The translations under genes were made by a program, and so were the position numbers. Shown here piece by piece: positions 24,837 through 36,464 of a stretch of 64,000 nt of DNA. The DNA lies in contig NW_026971347.1 of assembly GCF_963678635.1 (NCBI RefSeq), positions 62,001-126,000 on the forward strand, in the 5' to 3' direction. The notes below the pieces were generated by a model. That model was given only the letters and a program-made list of their open reading frames with translations. It was not told where the DNA came from and searched no databases. Source of the stretch: Symsagittifera roscoffensis. Lineage: Eukaryota > Xenacoelomorpha > Acoela > Convolutidae. Position 1 is the first letter of the stretch. Each line of letters begins with the position of its first letter.

Positions 24837-25766
24837 GCCGAAAGAAAATCCCCAACTGATCATTTTTTTTTTAATTTAAGAAATTTCAATTGCTTGTTGG
24901 TTGCTTAATTCATTCTAATTCTTTAAGTTTTCAATTTCTCAGAAAAGCAAGTTTCAATTTGAAAGGATTGTTATTGTCTTTCTGAGAAATAAAACTATCA
25001 AAAGTATGCTAGTCTATAGATACAGTTTCAGGCTTTTAAACTTTTATGCTAGTCGGTTTTCATGCTGGTTGAGCAGTCACCAGATTATTGCTTCTTTTAA
25101 ATTTTTTATTTTAGTTGAGTCATTTTATTTATTGACTTTCGAATTTTTGCTTTCGGTCCTTCGCCCATGAATTTTTAGCCCATTCGGTCCTTCGCCCATG
25201 AGAATAGCTCGCTAATTTGTCTTTTTTTTGTCAAATGAATTTGAAATGACTTCGAAAAACTAAAAGCCAAGCAGGCAAAAAAATCTAATTTGCGCATGAA
25301 TAAATTGTTTCCTAAATTAGTTTTCTAATTATCGAACTATTTGTTCAGCAACGAAATATCGATTTTGCAGCCATGATGAACTTGTTTATTCATTTCCTCT
25401 TTTCCACCTTTTTTTATCAGATCTTAACAGATAGTATTGTAAAACAAATAAATTAACCAATCATAATCAATCCCTCCAAATGATGTTTGCAGATATATTT
25501 GATATATTGAGGCCAGTAGCGTGCCGAGGGAGTGAAGGAGGACCACCAACCCCCTCCCCCTCCCCCCTCCTCAGTTTTGGTTGTCAAATTTTTCCAAAGG
25601 ATCCCTTTGGTATATTTTTACATCAGTTTCTGGCTGACAAAACTCAAAGTTTTTCTAAAGTCGCCTCTGGTGCCAATATAACTAATTTTGTTGGGGAACG
25701 CGCTAAAAAAACGTCCATTTTTGAGCTGTTGGTTCAACAATGCCCCCCAATGACCTTTGAAAATCA

Positions 25767-25801
25767 CCCCCCCCCCCCCCCACACACACACACACACACA
25801 T
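25767..25801 (+). repeat. C-tract followed by (CA)n microsatellite, copy 2
   Basis: This is the second copy of the C-run plus CA tract, carried by the 0.97-kb tandem duplication. Its length differs from copy 1, as expected for microsatellite slippage. Confidence 0.95.
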
Positions 25802-26429
25802 CGAAAGAAAATCCCCAACTGATCATTTTTTTTTAATTTAAGAAATTTCAATTGCTTGCTGGTTGCTTAATTCATTCTAATTCTTTAAGTTTTCAATTTC
25901 TCAGAAAAGCAAGTTTCAATTTGAAAGGATTGTTATTGTCTTTCTGAGAAATAAAACTATCAAAAGTATGCTAGTCTATAGATACAGTTTCAGGCTTTTA
26001 AACTTTTATGCTAGTCGGTTTTCATGCTGGTTGAGCAGTCACCAGATTATTGCTTCTTTTAAATTTTTTATTTTAGTTGAGTCATTTTATTTATTGACTT
26101 TCGAATTTTTGCTTTCGGTCCTTCGCCCATGAATTTTTAGCCCATTCGGTCCTTCGCCCATGAGAATAGCCCGCTAATTTGTCTTTTTTTTGTCAAATGA
26201 ATTTGAAATGACTTCGAAAAACTAAAAGCCAAGCAGCCAAAAAAATCTAATTTGCGCATGAATAAATTGTTTCCTAAATTACACGATCTGAAAAATCATT
26301 AAATATTCATTCACATTTAAACAAAAAGTTCTAAAATAGTATTTTTTGGACGCAAATTGCATTTGATTGCTCCCGATTGTCGCAGTAAGCAACTTTTGCT
26401 GAAGAAATAAGATAACTGATCTCAGTAAG

Positions 26430-27190
26430 AAGAGAAAATAATCGATTGTAATACAATTATAATCGTACTTTTATCAAAATTATAGTTAATTATAAGCGCC
26501 AAATTTAGATGTTTAAACGATTAAGTATAATTTTTCCTTAATTCACGTATAATCTCTTATAACCTATTATAAACTCTTATAATCAATTAAAATCTATTAT
26601 CATGGATTATTATTTTTTTGTTAAAAATCTCTAAAAGTGAGATGTCTTGTCACTCTTTGGTTCATCTGAACACAAAGCCTTACCACGAAACAAAAGTTTC
26701 ATAGAGATTCCTTCATATTAATAGAATCCCAGGGTATGTGAAATATAACTCTTCTAAAAATCATGAAACTAAAGCAGTGTATTGATATTTTGGTGGTACA
26801 AAAAAACTTAAAACGTTCATCAGAAAACAACTATAATCAAGAAGAAATGAAAAAAAAACGTCATAAATTTGAATTGATTTGAAAACTACTAAAACAATTT
26901 CACCATTTTTCTCATAGACCAACGTCTACGAAAAGCATAAAAATATGAGCAATTCAGGTGAAAGGTCGAGGACAAAATGGGCAAACAAAAGGCATTATAA
27001 ACAATCATAATCAATTATAATGGATTTTTTCTGCAAAATAAATAAGTTAGAAATTGGGATAAAGATAATCGATTATAATGTAATATAATTAGTTATATGT
27101 AATACCAAAAAGAGAGATTATAATCGATTATAAATTAAGGAAAATCAATTTTATCTCAATTTTTGTAAAACTGGTACTGAACTCATATTT
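26430..27190. repeat. field of TATAATC / GATTATA motifs
   Basis: Short elements such as TAATCGATTATAAT, CTTATAATCAATT, TATTATAAACTCTTATAAT and GATTATAATCGATTATAA recur in both orientations near 26,440, 26,550-26,610, 26,995-27,030, 27,065 and 27,115-27,140. Many pair with each other as short inverted repeats around ATCGAT. No gene was seen. Confidence 0.6.
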
Positions 27191-27867
27191 TATCGATTAT
27201 TAACGCTTAACACTGGATGCGGGATGCTATTGATTCACAACATTTAGCGTTTAGCTGAAATATTTTCATAGGAGCTTCACAAAATTGTGAAACTTAGCGG
27301 CCTTAGCTACATCCATAACTCCTTAAAAGGATTTAAAAAATTCACGGACAAAAATATTAAAAAGCATTAATTGTCTTAAATTGATCAGTTTGCCAAAAAT
27401 TAAACATGCTCAAGTTCACAGAAACAGAACACAGGTAAAATACTTTGATTTTTAATTGATCAAACGGCATCACTGGCTGTCAGACAATATTTAAAATCTC
27501 TGTCAAAGTTAGCTGAATGAAAAGACATTAGGAAAACTAAAAATGTATATATTTTAAGAAAATTACAAAAAAATTTTCCTAGGATCATTTAATGAATGTT
27601 TTTAAATGAACTATTTTCAAAGAAAAAAAACTAATTTTAATTGTATATTGGAAAAAAGCATGCATCGAAAACATCAAATGACTAAAAGTATATAAGTCAA
27701 CGAATAATCATCTATCAAAACGATTAACCCAGTTCAAATACTCGATGCCAAAGTGCAAAATTGTACGACAGATTGGAGATCATTTAATTGGTTAAAAAAG
27801 TTTTTGAGAGTATATTGAATATTCTTCTCTTTTTCAAGCATTTAAGATTTTTAATCAGTTAATTTCA

Positions 27868-28255
27868 ACGCGAGAGAAAAACTTAGCAAACTAGATTTCT
27901 TCACAAGTGGGTGATTTGAATAATGTGATGCTCAAAAAAGCACATGTTTTAGAAAAAAGTTGAAAAAATGGTGTTGACGAATAAAAAATGATACGATTAT
28001 TCAATAGCATTGTGTTCGGGCTCCAATATCCATCATGGCTCGAAGTGCTCGATCAACCTTTGCGTATCGGCTTTGAAAGCCGCGTAGCTGAAGAGAATGA
28101 AAAACCGCGGTCGAGCACAGTTGAAGCATGTCAAACTTTCAGTCGAAACTTAGGTCAAAATCAGAGAAAACATACTTGAACACATTCGAAACATAGCTAT
28201 TTAGTTTTTACATTTTTTGGAATACTTAATTAATAATCCAATGCAAATTTTAGCA
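27868..28255. repeat. degenerate repeat block A, copy 1
   Basis: This block aligns in the same orientation with 30,030-30,475. Shared anchors are GAGAGAAAA, AAGTGGG.GATTTG, CATGTTTT, GAAAAA, GGGCTCCAAT, AACCGCGGTCGAGCA, GAAGCATG, CAGTCGAAA, CGAAACATAGCT and a final GAATA or AATTTAATTAA segment. Many indels suggest an old duplication. No coding function was seen. Confidence 0.65.
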
Positions 28256-29589
28256 GAAAACTTAGGTAAGTTGTTTGCCGCAAATAATATGTTTCAGAGG
28301 GACCACTTCAGAAGAATTTTGAGATACAACGCCTCCCGCGGAAAAAAAATTGTAGATTTTGTCTTTATTACCGCATATGTTTGTCCATAAATGTTTCCTT
28401 AAAGTTACTCAGAAAAGCTTTCATTTTAGCACAACTTTGAGAACAAAAGTCAGAGCTTAATTGAAAGATGCTATATGGAAAAAAAATCGGATATCGAATT
28501 GTTCATAATTTTCCCTCAAATAAAGCATCTCTACAAAACAGCACCTGAAAGGCAGGTATCCTAAATTTGATTTAATATACCAAATATGTTTTGATAGAGT
28601 AGAAAAATAAGAGAACCGAAACATAGGTTGAGCACAATCAAGTATGGGTCAAGCGCAGTAGAAATTTCAGGCACAGATAAAGTTTGGGTCGAGGACAGTC
28701 GAAACCTGTTTTGGCCTAGAAAGTCGACATATATCTGGGCTGTCTGGAAGAAATTGAAAAAAATTTCAATCGATTAAATTGAAACCTTTAAAACAAACGA
28801 TTTTTGATCAAAAAATTTGAAAACAATCTGACATGTTTAGCAACATCAGTTACTTTCTTCAGGTCGAGAAAGTCAAAACAAACCAAAAATAGCTCAGGAC
28901 CAAGTCAAATCAAATTGGTCAATTCTAGAAAGTCAAAACCACGAAATTCTGATCAAAACGGTCAAACCATATCGAAAAACATATCAGGTTCTTCAAAGAT
29001 ATCAAAAATTTACCGCTAAGTTTTAAGCATTGAATATGGAAAACCCTCCAATAGTATTTCCTTGAAGCAGTAACAGTTTTTGTATACTTTTATCTAAACA
29101 AATGGTTGACAACCAAATCAGTTAAACTTTGTAGCAAGAAGAGAAAATAAAACATCAAACAGCGTGTCATGGTTTGAGCGTGTCATTTATATATTTGAAA
29201 AGGAAAGCAGGCAAAAACAGGGAAACGGGAAAACCAAAAACAGAAAAAGAGGGGCGTCCGAACCAAACTCCACGTGTGACAGCAAAAAAAAACAGGCGAC
29301 TTGTCCAATAATTTTTTTTTACTGTTTTCCGTTTTCTGGCTTTTTTCAAACTGTTTAAATAATTAAGTTGAAATTTTGATCTTAGGTTTTCATCTATATG
29401 AAAAAAATATATGGCTAAATTAAAAAAAAAACAAATTATTCTAAACCTGCTTAGAAGTATACATCAAAAACTAGAAAAAGTTTCGAAATATAAACCAAAA
29501 GATTTAAACCTGCTTTTCTCAATAACGGGAGAACTTTTTGAAATATTCTTAATGTCGTTGGAATCACAAGTGAAACTGATATGATATAT

Positions 29590-31240
29590 TTAATTTATGC
29601 TTTTTCATGATATATCACTTGACCCATTTTCGAGAAAAACCATGCGTGCAAAACAAAAAAAAAGTAGAAAAAAAGCAAAGCAAACATTAATGTACTCGCA
29701 CTCTTCCTCTCGTGCCGAATGTAAGCGCAAGATATATCTTTGCAGTTACAATAAAAACTGAATTCAACATAATCCACGCCTTCGAGGTTCGGAATAATAA
29801 ATTTGAACAGAAAAAATTTTATAAGATCTATCAATTTGGAATCAAAAGCGGCCAAAAATTAGATTAGATATGTGAAATCGTACTTTTTTATCAGATTTTT
29901 TTTTAGTTGAGCATTGCCAAATTTAAAAAAAAAATTTTCTAATGGTTTGAATTTGATTTAAAATTCCATAAACTAATTTAGTTCAATCTTGGAAATAAAA
30001 ACGCCATGGCCTGAAAAATTCAGTAAGTTTCACCGTGAGAGAAAAGTTTAAGCATACTAGAACTTTTTTCAAAAGTGGGAGATTTGCATCAACTAATGTT
30101 CAAAAAGTTACAACATGTTTTTAAAAAAGTTGAAAAAAAGAGTCGATGAGTAACAAATGAAACGGTATACAATTTTTTTTTGCTGAAGTGTTAAACAGCA
30201 TTGTAGTTGGGGCTCCAATTACCATCAGAGCTCAAGGGGCTCAACTTACGCGTATTTATTTTGAAATTCGAATAGATGAATTTTTGAGACTATAAAACCG
30301 CGGTCGAGCATAAATGAAGCATGCCCAACCCTCAGTCGAAAAAGTCGAAACATAAATCAGAATCAGAGAAAAAAATACTCGAGCACAGTCGAAACATAGC
30401 TCAAAACTAAGTTTTTTTTTATTTACCAATTTTTTTGGAAAATTTAATTAAGTATTCAATTCAAATTTGAGCAAAAAAAACTTGCGCCAAAAGACGTCAC
30501 TTGATAATTATTTCTGGGTAACACAGGAAATTCCGACCATAAACTGAAAAGTACAAAAAGTTTTTTTTTCATATTAGTGTCCTTCCAATATTCCAACTTT
30601 TTTTCATTCAAATCCTTTATCTTCTGCAATGTGTGATAAAAAAATCTGAATGAAAAACTGGTAAATTTGACAACACTTTTAGCAGAAAAATGACTAAAAA
30701 AGAAAAACAAATATCCAAAAACAATTTCAACGAATTTTTTTCGTTAATGAGACAATGTTTTTTTTTGAAATTTTTAAAAAAAAGTTCGAAGCACGATTGA
30801 AAAGTTTTAATATGATATATCATTCGATCCATTCCCATTAATAATTGTCGTACCTAATTTTGCGTAGAAAACAAATTTAATTTACTCGCACTATTCCTCT
30901 TGTGCCGAATGTAAGCGCAAGACTTATCATTGCAATTACAATTACAACTGAAACCTGTCGATGTTCGGAATAATAACTTCTGAAAAAGAAGAATTTATAA
31001 GATCATAATAGAATCTAAAGCGGCCAAAAGTTGATTAGATCTGTGAAATAGTAATGTTTTCAATCTTGTTTTCAGAAATGTTTATTTTTTTAGTTGGTTT
31101 GTCTCTCATTTCGAATTGCTGTACTACCATGTTTAACGAAAATTGTTTTATCATTTTTGGTTTAAAGTTAATTTGTAACTCCAAGAACTACAGTTAGTTC
31201 AGTCTTGGAAACAAAGACGCTATGACCTGAAAAAAGATAT
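29590..31240. repeat. old tandem duplication, period about 1.2 kb
   Basis: Blocks run in the order B (29,600-29,880), C (29,925-30,030), A (30,030-30,475), B' (30,800-31,060), C' (31,100-31,235). B and B' share ATGATATATCA, CTCGCACT.TTCCTCT, GTGCCGAATGTAAGCGCAAG, TTCGGAATAATAA and AAAGCGGCCAAAA. C and C' share TAGTTCA.TCTTGGAAA.AAA and GC.ATG.CCTGAAAA. A third, shorter B-like piece lies at 35,526-35,610. Confidence 0.7.
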
Positions 31241-31747
31241 TGAAATGAAATCATCTCTTATGATGGGTTGACTAACGGGAAAACCAATCTTTGAAATTTC
31301 GAAGATTGGGATTAGGTAAAATTAGAACAAGACTCAGTTCGCTGAAATCTGTATTGTGTATCAGATATACATCCAGAAACACTGGAAATCGTGAACGTGA
31401 AGGTGATATTATGACACTATATAAAGTGAAATCTTTTGAAAAAACTTTAAGTGCCTGACAATGTGAGAAGCCGAATGCTATAAAAGCCAGTCGATCATCA
31501 AATAGCTAATAGTTATTTAGGATTCTGAAGCTATAGTTCAATTTCAAATTTTTCTGAATCTTTCATTGACTTTTTTTTTATCTCTGCAAATTTCAGAAAA
31601 AGTCGTTTATTTTATATTTAATGTGTTTTAAAAATTACAAATTTTTGATGTTCCATCCATTTTTTTGAAAATCGCAAGATGATTATCTTATTTTTACTAT
31701 AAAGAAAGAAGTTCCGACTTAGAGTTTTGTTAAGTTTAAATTGATTT

Positions 31748-32056
31748 TCAAAATAGTATAATGATACAAGCTATAATCACAATAACGAAAAACCATACGA
31801 TGAAAAATGACAAAATAGCACCTCTGAGATAATACTTTACGATGTGAAATCTGGGAGTAGTATAAGAGAGTTCCTCTTGCTGATCTCTCGCTTCTCGGTT
31901 CGATTCGAACTCGGGTAGCTCTACTTCGGGTTCACGAGTGTCGCCAAAATTGTAACAGTAGACGGGTAGAAACTCAGCGGAGGTAAGACTGTAAGGAGGA
32001 GGGTCGTCCGGGCAACCGTTTCGAGACGAAGTATTTGAAACGCAGTCTTGAGACAT
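31748..32056 (-). CDS. small PPxY-containing single-pass membrane protein
   Basis: A 102-aa ORF with a true ATG at 32,056 and a stop at 31,748. The N-terminal part is Ser/Cys/Pro-rich and contains DDPPPYS at residues 17-23, a PPxY motif of the type bound by WW domains. An acidic middle (about 40-63) is followed by a short basic patch and a strongly hydrophobic stretch at about 79-102 that reaches the C-terminus, so a tail-anchored or single-pass protein with a cytosolic N-terminus is likely. Size, motif order and position resemble the two-exon gene at 21,256-24,152, so they may be paralogues. Nothing flanking shows an upstream exon. A minus-strand AATAAA lies about 140 bp downstream. The PPxY role is family knowledge; expression is inference. 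Confidence 0.5.
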   Translation of the reverse strand: MSQDCVSNTSSRNGCPDDPPPYSLTSAEFLPVYCYNFGDTREPEVELPEFESNREARDQQEELSYTTPRFHIVKYYLRGAILSFFIVWFFVIVIIACIIILF

Positions 32057-33766
32057 TTAAAAGGTATTAAAAACAGGAAAACAAGCTAAAATCCATTGAA
32101 TACTCGTTATTTTTAGGTATCAATTATGTAATTTTGAAAATCGACTTTGTTGCCGCGTGACATGTAAGTTAAATCAATGCGGCGCTGCTTTAGGAATAAT
32201 TACGTTTGTTATTTGAACTAGATCACGGGAATAGAACCTTCTGAGAACCTTTATCAATTTGATTAGCGTACAATTTTCGAAGGGATGGGATGATATCACA
32301 AAAGTATCTTTCTGAAGTTTTTTCTTTCTGAAGTTTGTCATTTTGCTTTTCCGCTCTCTCCTTCTATTCCATAATTATTGAGTGCTTTAGGGACTTGTGT
32401 TTCAAAACGTGTTGTTATCGTGTTGTTTTTTTCCCGCACACTATTTTTGCCCGCGTTTGAATAGTTTCGATTGCCTTTAAGGTCTAAGAAGCAGTGTTCC
32501 TTAAAATGAAGATTTTTTCAAAAAAAAATTGAAAAATTTTCTAAAAATTGTTTGAGATTCTTTGAAATCATTCCTCACATGCCATGTAAAGTAAAAAGCG
32601 ATAGATTTTGCTCCTAGTAACGTAGCAATTACGACAAATAGCCTGCTACAACCAGATTTATCAGACGGATTAAATTTCCGCTGAGGCGTTAATAGCGCGA
32701 AATATAACGCGCCTTAGTTGTCCCAAAATGGCCCTATTGGCAACAAGACTGCTCTTATATCAGGACAAAGCCCTGAATGTTCCGGATCTCCTTTAGCTCA
32801 TATCGAATAGTTTTTGAGAAAAGAAAATAAATATTGAAAACCTATAAATTTTGGACAATATCAATGTGTGAAATGTTGAGTCGTACGAAGTTAATATTAG
32901 CTAGCCTCAATTCAATTTGTAATGATTTTGCTGTGCGGGATAAATATTTTGAGGTATTTTTCAAAGCGCGCATAATTCAGTCCAGGACATGGCCAACTTG
33001 GCAATTTTCAAACCCCAGAACTTTACAAAAAATAATCAGGGAAAAAATATCTTTTTAAATTTGAACTCAGTAAGTCGATATCTTCAATGGGGTATAAAAT
33101 TTTTTGTCGAAATATATTATTTCGATCGGTGAAAACTGACTGAATAAAAAAAACCACACCGAGCATAAAAATTACGCTTTCTTCGAAAGTTGGAACAATA
33201 ATTAAAACTCCATCAGTTTACGAAACAAAAATGAAATATCTTTTCAATTTTAAGCTCAAAGCAACAATACCTTTCGACTGATATTTAAAAACCTCTGTGA
33301 AAAATTTCTTGTTGAAAAGTCGAAACTTTTCCGGAGAAAAAATCTTCCAGATCACAAATATTTCGTCACTTTTTTCAAAAGTCGGTACAAAAACACTGAT
33401 TTTACAGCATTAATTTTATTTCGCGCGTGTTTTAGCTTTCAATCTTCCAAAAGCAGTTGACCTGTGGAAAGAAGTGACCTTTGGTAAACTGTGAATTTTC
33501 CGCCCACATTGAGCTACCGCAAAATAACATTTAGGAAGCAAAAATTGACTATTATTGGTCAAATTAGAGTCATTTTACAACTGCTTAAAGTTTTTGAAAA
33601 AAACACTGTTGATGATTCCTGTTACTTACTGAATTATTTTACTTAAGTTTTTGAGCTCCGAGCATTCCGTGATATCCAGTATAAAGAAACTTTCAAATAA
33701 ATTTTAACAAAGTAGTTACCAATTTCTCCTGCTGACAAAATTGTACTATTATGAATATCCTGCTAA

Positions 33767-33794
33767 TAGTATTGTCCAAATAGTATTGTCCAAA
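33767..33794 (+). repeat. 14-bp tandem repeat, two copies
   Basis: TAGTATTGTCCAAA is present twice head to tail, followed by the partly inverted CAATAGTAT. Confidence 0.85.
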
Positions 33795-33923
33795 CAATAG
33801 TATCATCCAATTATCGATCAAAAGTATTGTTTTTTTTTCAAATTGATGTCGTTTTTTTGCAGGTTGTGATTACACATGCATAGCTTGTGTTATAGTACGA
33901 ACTATATTTTTTTCCATCCTAAG

Positions 33924-33957
33924 ACGCAAACATTGTTGCAACGCAAACATTGTTGCG
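33924..33957 (+). repeat. 17-bp tandem repeat, two copies
   Basis: ACGCAAACATTGTTGCA is followed directly by ACGCAAACATTGTTGCG. Confidence 0.85.
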
Positions 33958-34849
33958 ATAAAATGTGTACCTTTTTAAAGTATTCATTTTGATCAATACC
34001 AGCTATTGCATACAACCAATGCTAAGGATATTAACACAGACTTTTGTTGTTCCGACTTTCGTAACGAAAATTACGGAAAATTTGTGGTCGAGGTGGTTTT
34101 TTTCTTCAGACAAATTTCGACTTTTTAACTAGCCATTTTTGATGGGATTCTTTTTAAATCATTGAAAGGCTATTGTAGTCCTGAGCTTTAAATATGAAAA
34201 GATATTTCACCTGTGATCATTTTTTGTAAAGTTATGGGGGTTTAAACACTGCCATTTTGGCCAATTTAGGATTGATAACGCACAAAACATTTTTTGCTAT
34301 TAAAGCGAAAGGGGAGAATTGATAAATAAAAAAAAATCGTTCCAAATTAAATTGAGGCTTGCTATTGGGTCTATTTATTGCTTTGATGTGGCAAATTTGA
34401 TCATTTTGTACTTTACATGGTACGTGGGGGGATAGTCTTGACACTTCCGTAAAACCTACAAAGCAGTCGGATCATTCTCTTTTTCCGTTTTCTTGTGAGC
34501 AACTGTTCAATTGTTATGTTTTGTCACTTAACACATTGCTCAGAAAACTGGCAAGCTCTCTGGAAAACTGGAAATCTCACATTAGTTAGTCCGAATAACT
34601 TACTAGAGGCTTCAAACGCCCATAAAAAACATTTGAATCTCAGTTTTTGACTTTTCTATGTAGAAAGAGCAAAAATCAATCACAAATTAGTGTTCTGATC
34701 AACATGTGTGTCAGAAGATACAGCTTTTTCCGCAACTTGAAACAATTCTGCGTTTTTATATTCCGAAAAAATTGTCATTATTAATTTTTTGGTTCACTTA
34801 ATTCACAAATGCTGAACGTCGATTCAAAAAACATTTGAAATTTGAAAAA

Positions 34850-35105
34850 CAGGCCAAAAAAGGCGTTTTTAGGCACTTTTTGGAAATTTTTGACCTAAAA
34901 TTTTCTTTTTTTTGGCGCGCACTCCCCCCTCAAAATTAGTATATATTGGCGCCAAAGGCGACTTTAGAAAAATTTTAGGGTCCGTCACCAAATATGGATA
35001 TCTCAAAATAGTACAAAATGGGGACATTTTGGGTCGGCAGGGGGTCGAATCCCTGAAAGGAGAAGAGCATCCGCCACCCCCCCCCCCCTAAATCCGCCCC
35101 TGATG
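34850..35105 (+). repeat. dispersed repeat family, copy 2
   Basis: This is the inverted partner of 22,440-22,770 with roughly two thirds of positions matching by eye. It ends with a long C run and AAATCCGCCCCTGA. The core CTAAAGNCGCCT and GGCGCCAATATA-like pieces (in reverse complement) are also seen in the 24,540 and 25,510 copies. No ORF. Confidence 0.7.
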
Positions 35106-35816
35106 ACAAGCATTTTTTCGTAGACTTCATCAATGGAATTGTATTATTTGCGTTTTTCTAGTCTATAATTATATGATGCGCAATTTTCGTGCACAGAGGG
35201 TGACCCGGGGCAATGTCAGTTTTCAGCAAGTACTTAGTTTGGATAAATCAACATGTCTTAGGTCATTTTAGAAAATACTCTTGGCGTAGATTAGTTGATC
35301 CTAATTTTTAGACCTGTATTAAATGAAAATATTTCTTCAAACCGGAATTAGGACAAAAAGTGTAATTGAGCAATGAACATAAATTTTTTTTCTAATTAAC
35401 TTCAGAAATTTATTCCTGTTTTTTAAAAGACTAACAGGTTATCATTAGCTTGATTTAAAATATTATCAACACTGGGTAAGTTTTTTGAAAGTTTTTAACG
35501 TCGTTCGAATTAGGGCTGACAGGGCTTTAACATGATATATCACTCTACCCATTTCAATTATTTTTCGAGGTACCTAATTTTGAATGGAAAACAAAAAAAA
35601 ACAAAAAAAACTAAAGCAAACCCGAGTATAAAGTTCCTCCCCATTTTCAACAGTCGAAACAAAAGATTAAAGGGTATTCGGAACTCTCATTTTGTTATTT
35701 ATTATATAAAAACAGGACCACATAAAGCTCTTATACTTTGCTCATATAAGACAAGTTTTGAATATTTCTTATCAGGCTCAAAGTGTTGCTTGTAGAGCAT
35801 GAATAATTGACCATCT

Positions 35817-36062
35817 TTGTTAGAGATAGTTCATTCCGACTATGGTGATTGCGATTCCGACTACGAGCCAGAAAAGAGTGACTGTGAGGATGATTGTCCA
35901 GACGTAGTACCTAGAAGCTCCCCTCTCATTCTCCTCCCACGAAGAAGAGGATACGCCGGGGGGATGCTAGAACAAGTAGATTTAAAGTTACTGGGAATAG
36001 AAGAAATTAAAGGGTTTGAAATAATTAAGGGCAAGGAGCTCAAAGCTTGCTTTAGGACTTGA
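35817..36062 (+). pseudogene. acidic gene fragment, partly duplicated
   Basis: An open frame of about 80 codons begins without an ATG, so it is an internal exon or a gene remnant. It encodes an acidic stretch rich in Asp, Glu and Cys (residues about 8-30), then a Pro/Leu/Arg segment, then a charged Ile/Lys/Glu tail ending in ACFRT. The second half (from AGAAGAGGATACG at 35,943) is repeated at 36,230 with one base missing in the G run, which breaks the frame there. An acceptor-like TTTGTTAG lies at the left boundary. No family was recognised and no partner exon was found. Confidence 0.3.
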
Positions 36063-36464
36063 GTCGTGAGTATGAAATTTCAGTACCTAATTGACAACAA
36101 ATTAACTGGACACAAGTCACAAGCTCCTACCCTAATTGACAACAAATTAACTGGACACAAGTCACAAGCTCCTACCCAGTTTATTAGCCTTTTATGACAT
36201 TAGTGTAATTGTAATCCCGCTGACTGTGAAGAAGAGGATACGCCGGGGGATGCTAGAACAAGTAGATTTAAAGTTACTGGGAATAGAGGAAATTAAAGGG
36301 TTTGAAATAATTAAGGGCAAGGAGCTCAAAGCTTGCTTTGCGACTTGAGCCGTGAGTATGAAATTTCAGTACCTAATTGACAACAAAATAACTGGACACA
36401 AGTCACAGGCTCCTACCCATTTTATTGGCCTTTTATGACATTAGTGTAATCCCGCTGACTGTGA
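35943..36464 (+). repeat. 287-bp tandem duplication
   Basis: The segment starting AGAAGAGGATACGCCGGGG at 35,943 is repeated from 36,230. The copies agree closely through CTCAAAGCTTGCTTT, GAGTATGAAATTTCAGTACC and the final CGCTGACTGTGAA. The first copy contains an extra inner duplication. Confidence 0.93.
36087..36176 (+). repeat. 45-bp tandem repeat inside the 287-bp duplication
   Basis: CTAATTGACAACAAATTAAC...CTCCTACC is present at 36,087-36,131 and 36,132-36,176, essentially identical. The second 287-bp copy has only one of them, so this expansion came later or was lost there. Confidence 0.93.

Larger units (their letters stand above)
24343..26280. repeat. recent tandem duplication, 976 and 962 bp
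   Basis: Copy 1 is 24,343-25,318 and copy 2 is 25,319-26,280. Both start at AGTTTTCTAATTATCG and end at TTGTTTCCTAAATT, and they are nearly identical apart from small indels in the C-rich tract and CA microsatellite. Each carries one divergent copy of the dispersed repeat family (near 24,540-24,840 and 25,510-25,810). The start of copy 1 overlaps the 3' flank of the upstream gene. Confidence 0.93.
24153..31747. other. gene-poor AT-rich region between small genes
   Basis: I see no convincing gene in this 7.6 kb. It holds the 0.97-kb tandem duplication, an AT-rich field of TATAATC motifs (26,430-27,190), and older duplicated blocks (27,868-31,240). Short ORFs such as 24,184-24,459, 28,804-29,019 and 29,595-29,855 lack an ATG, overlap repeats, or show no protein-like features. 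Confidence 0.55.
32057..35816. other. intergenic AT-rich region
   Basis: I find no gene I can support in these 3.8 kb. It contains short tandem repeats (14 bp twice at 33,767-33,794; 17 bp twice at 33,924-33,957), one dispersed repeat copy (34,850-35,105) and a B-block fragment (35,526-35,610). Open frames such as 32,834-33,058 and 34,232-34,444 are short, low in complexity and lack context. Confidence 0.5.

Noticed and set aside
25480-25836. 118-codon plus-strand ORF through the C-rich and CA tracts
   Set aside because: Driven by microsatellite sequence; the sister tandem copy does not keep the frame.
29595-29855. 86-codon minus-strand hydrophobic ORF
   Set aside because: No ATG at its start and it lies in a repeated non-coding block whose second copy does not preserve the frame.
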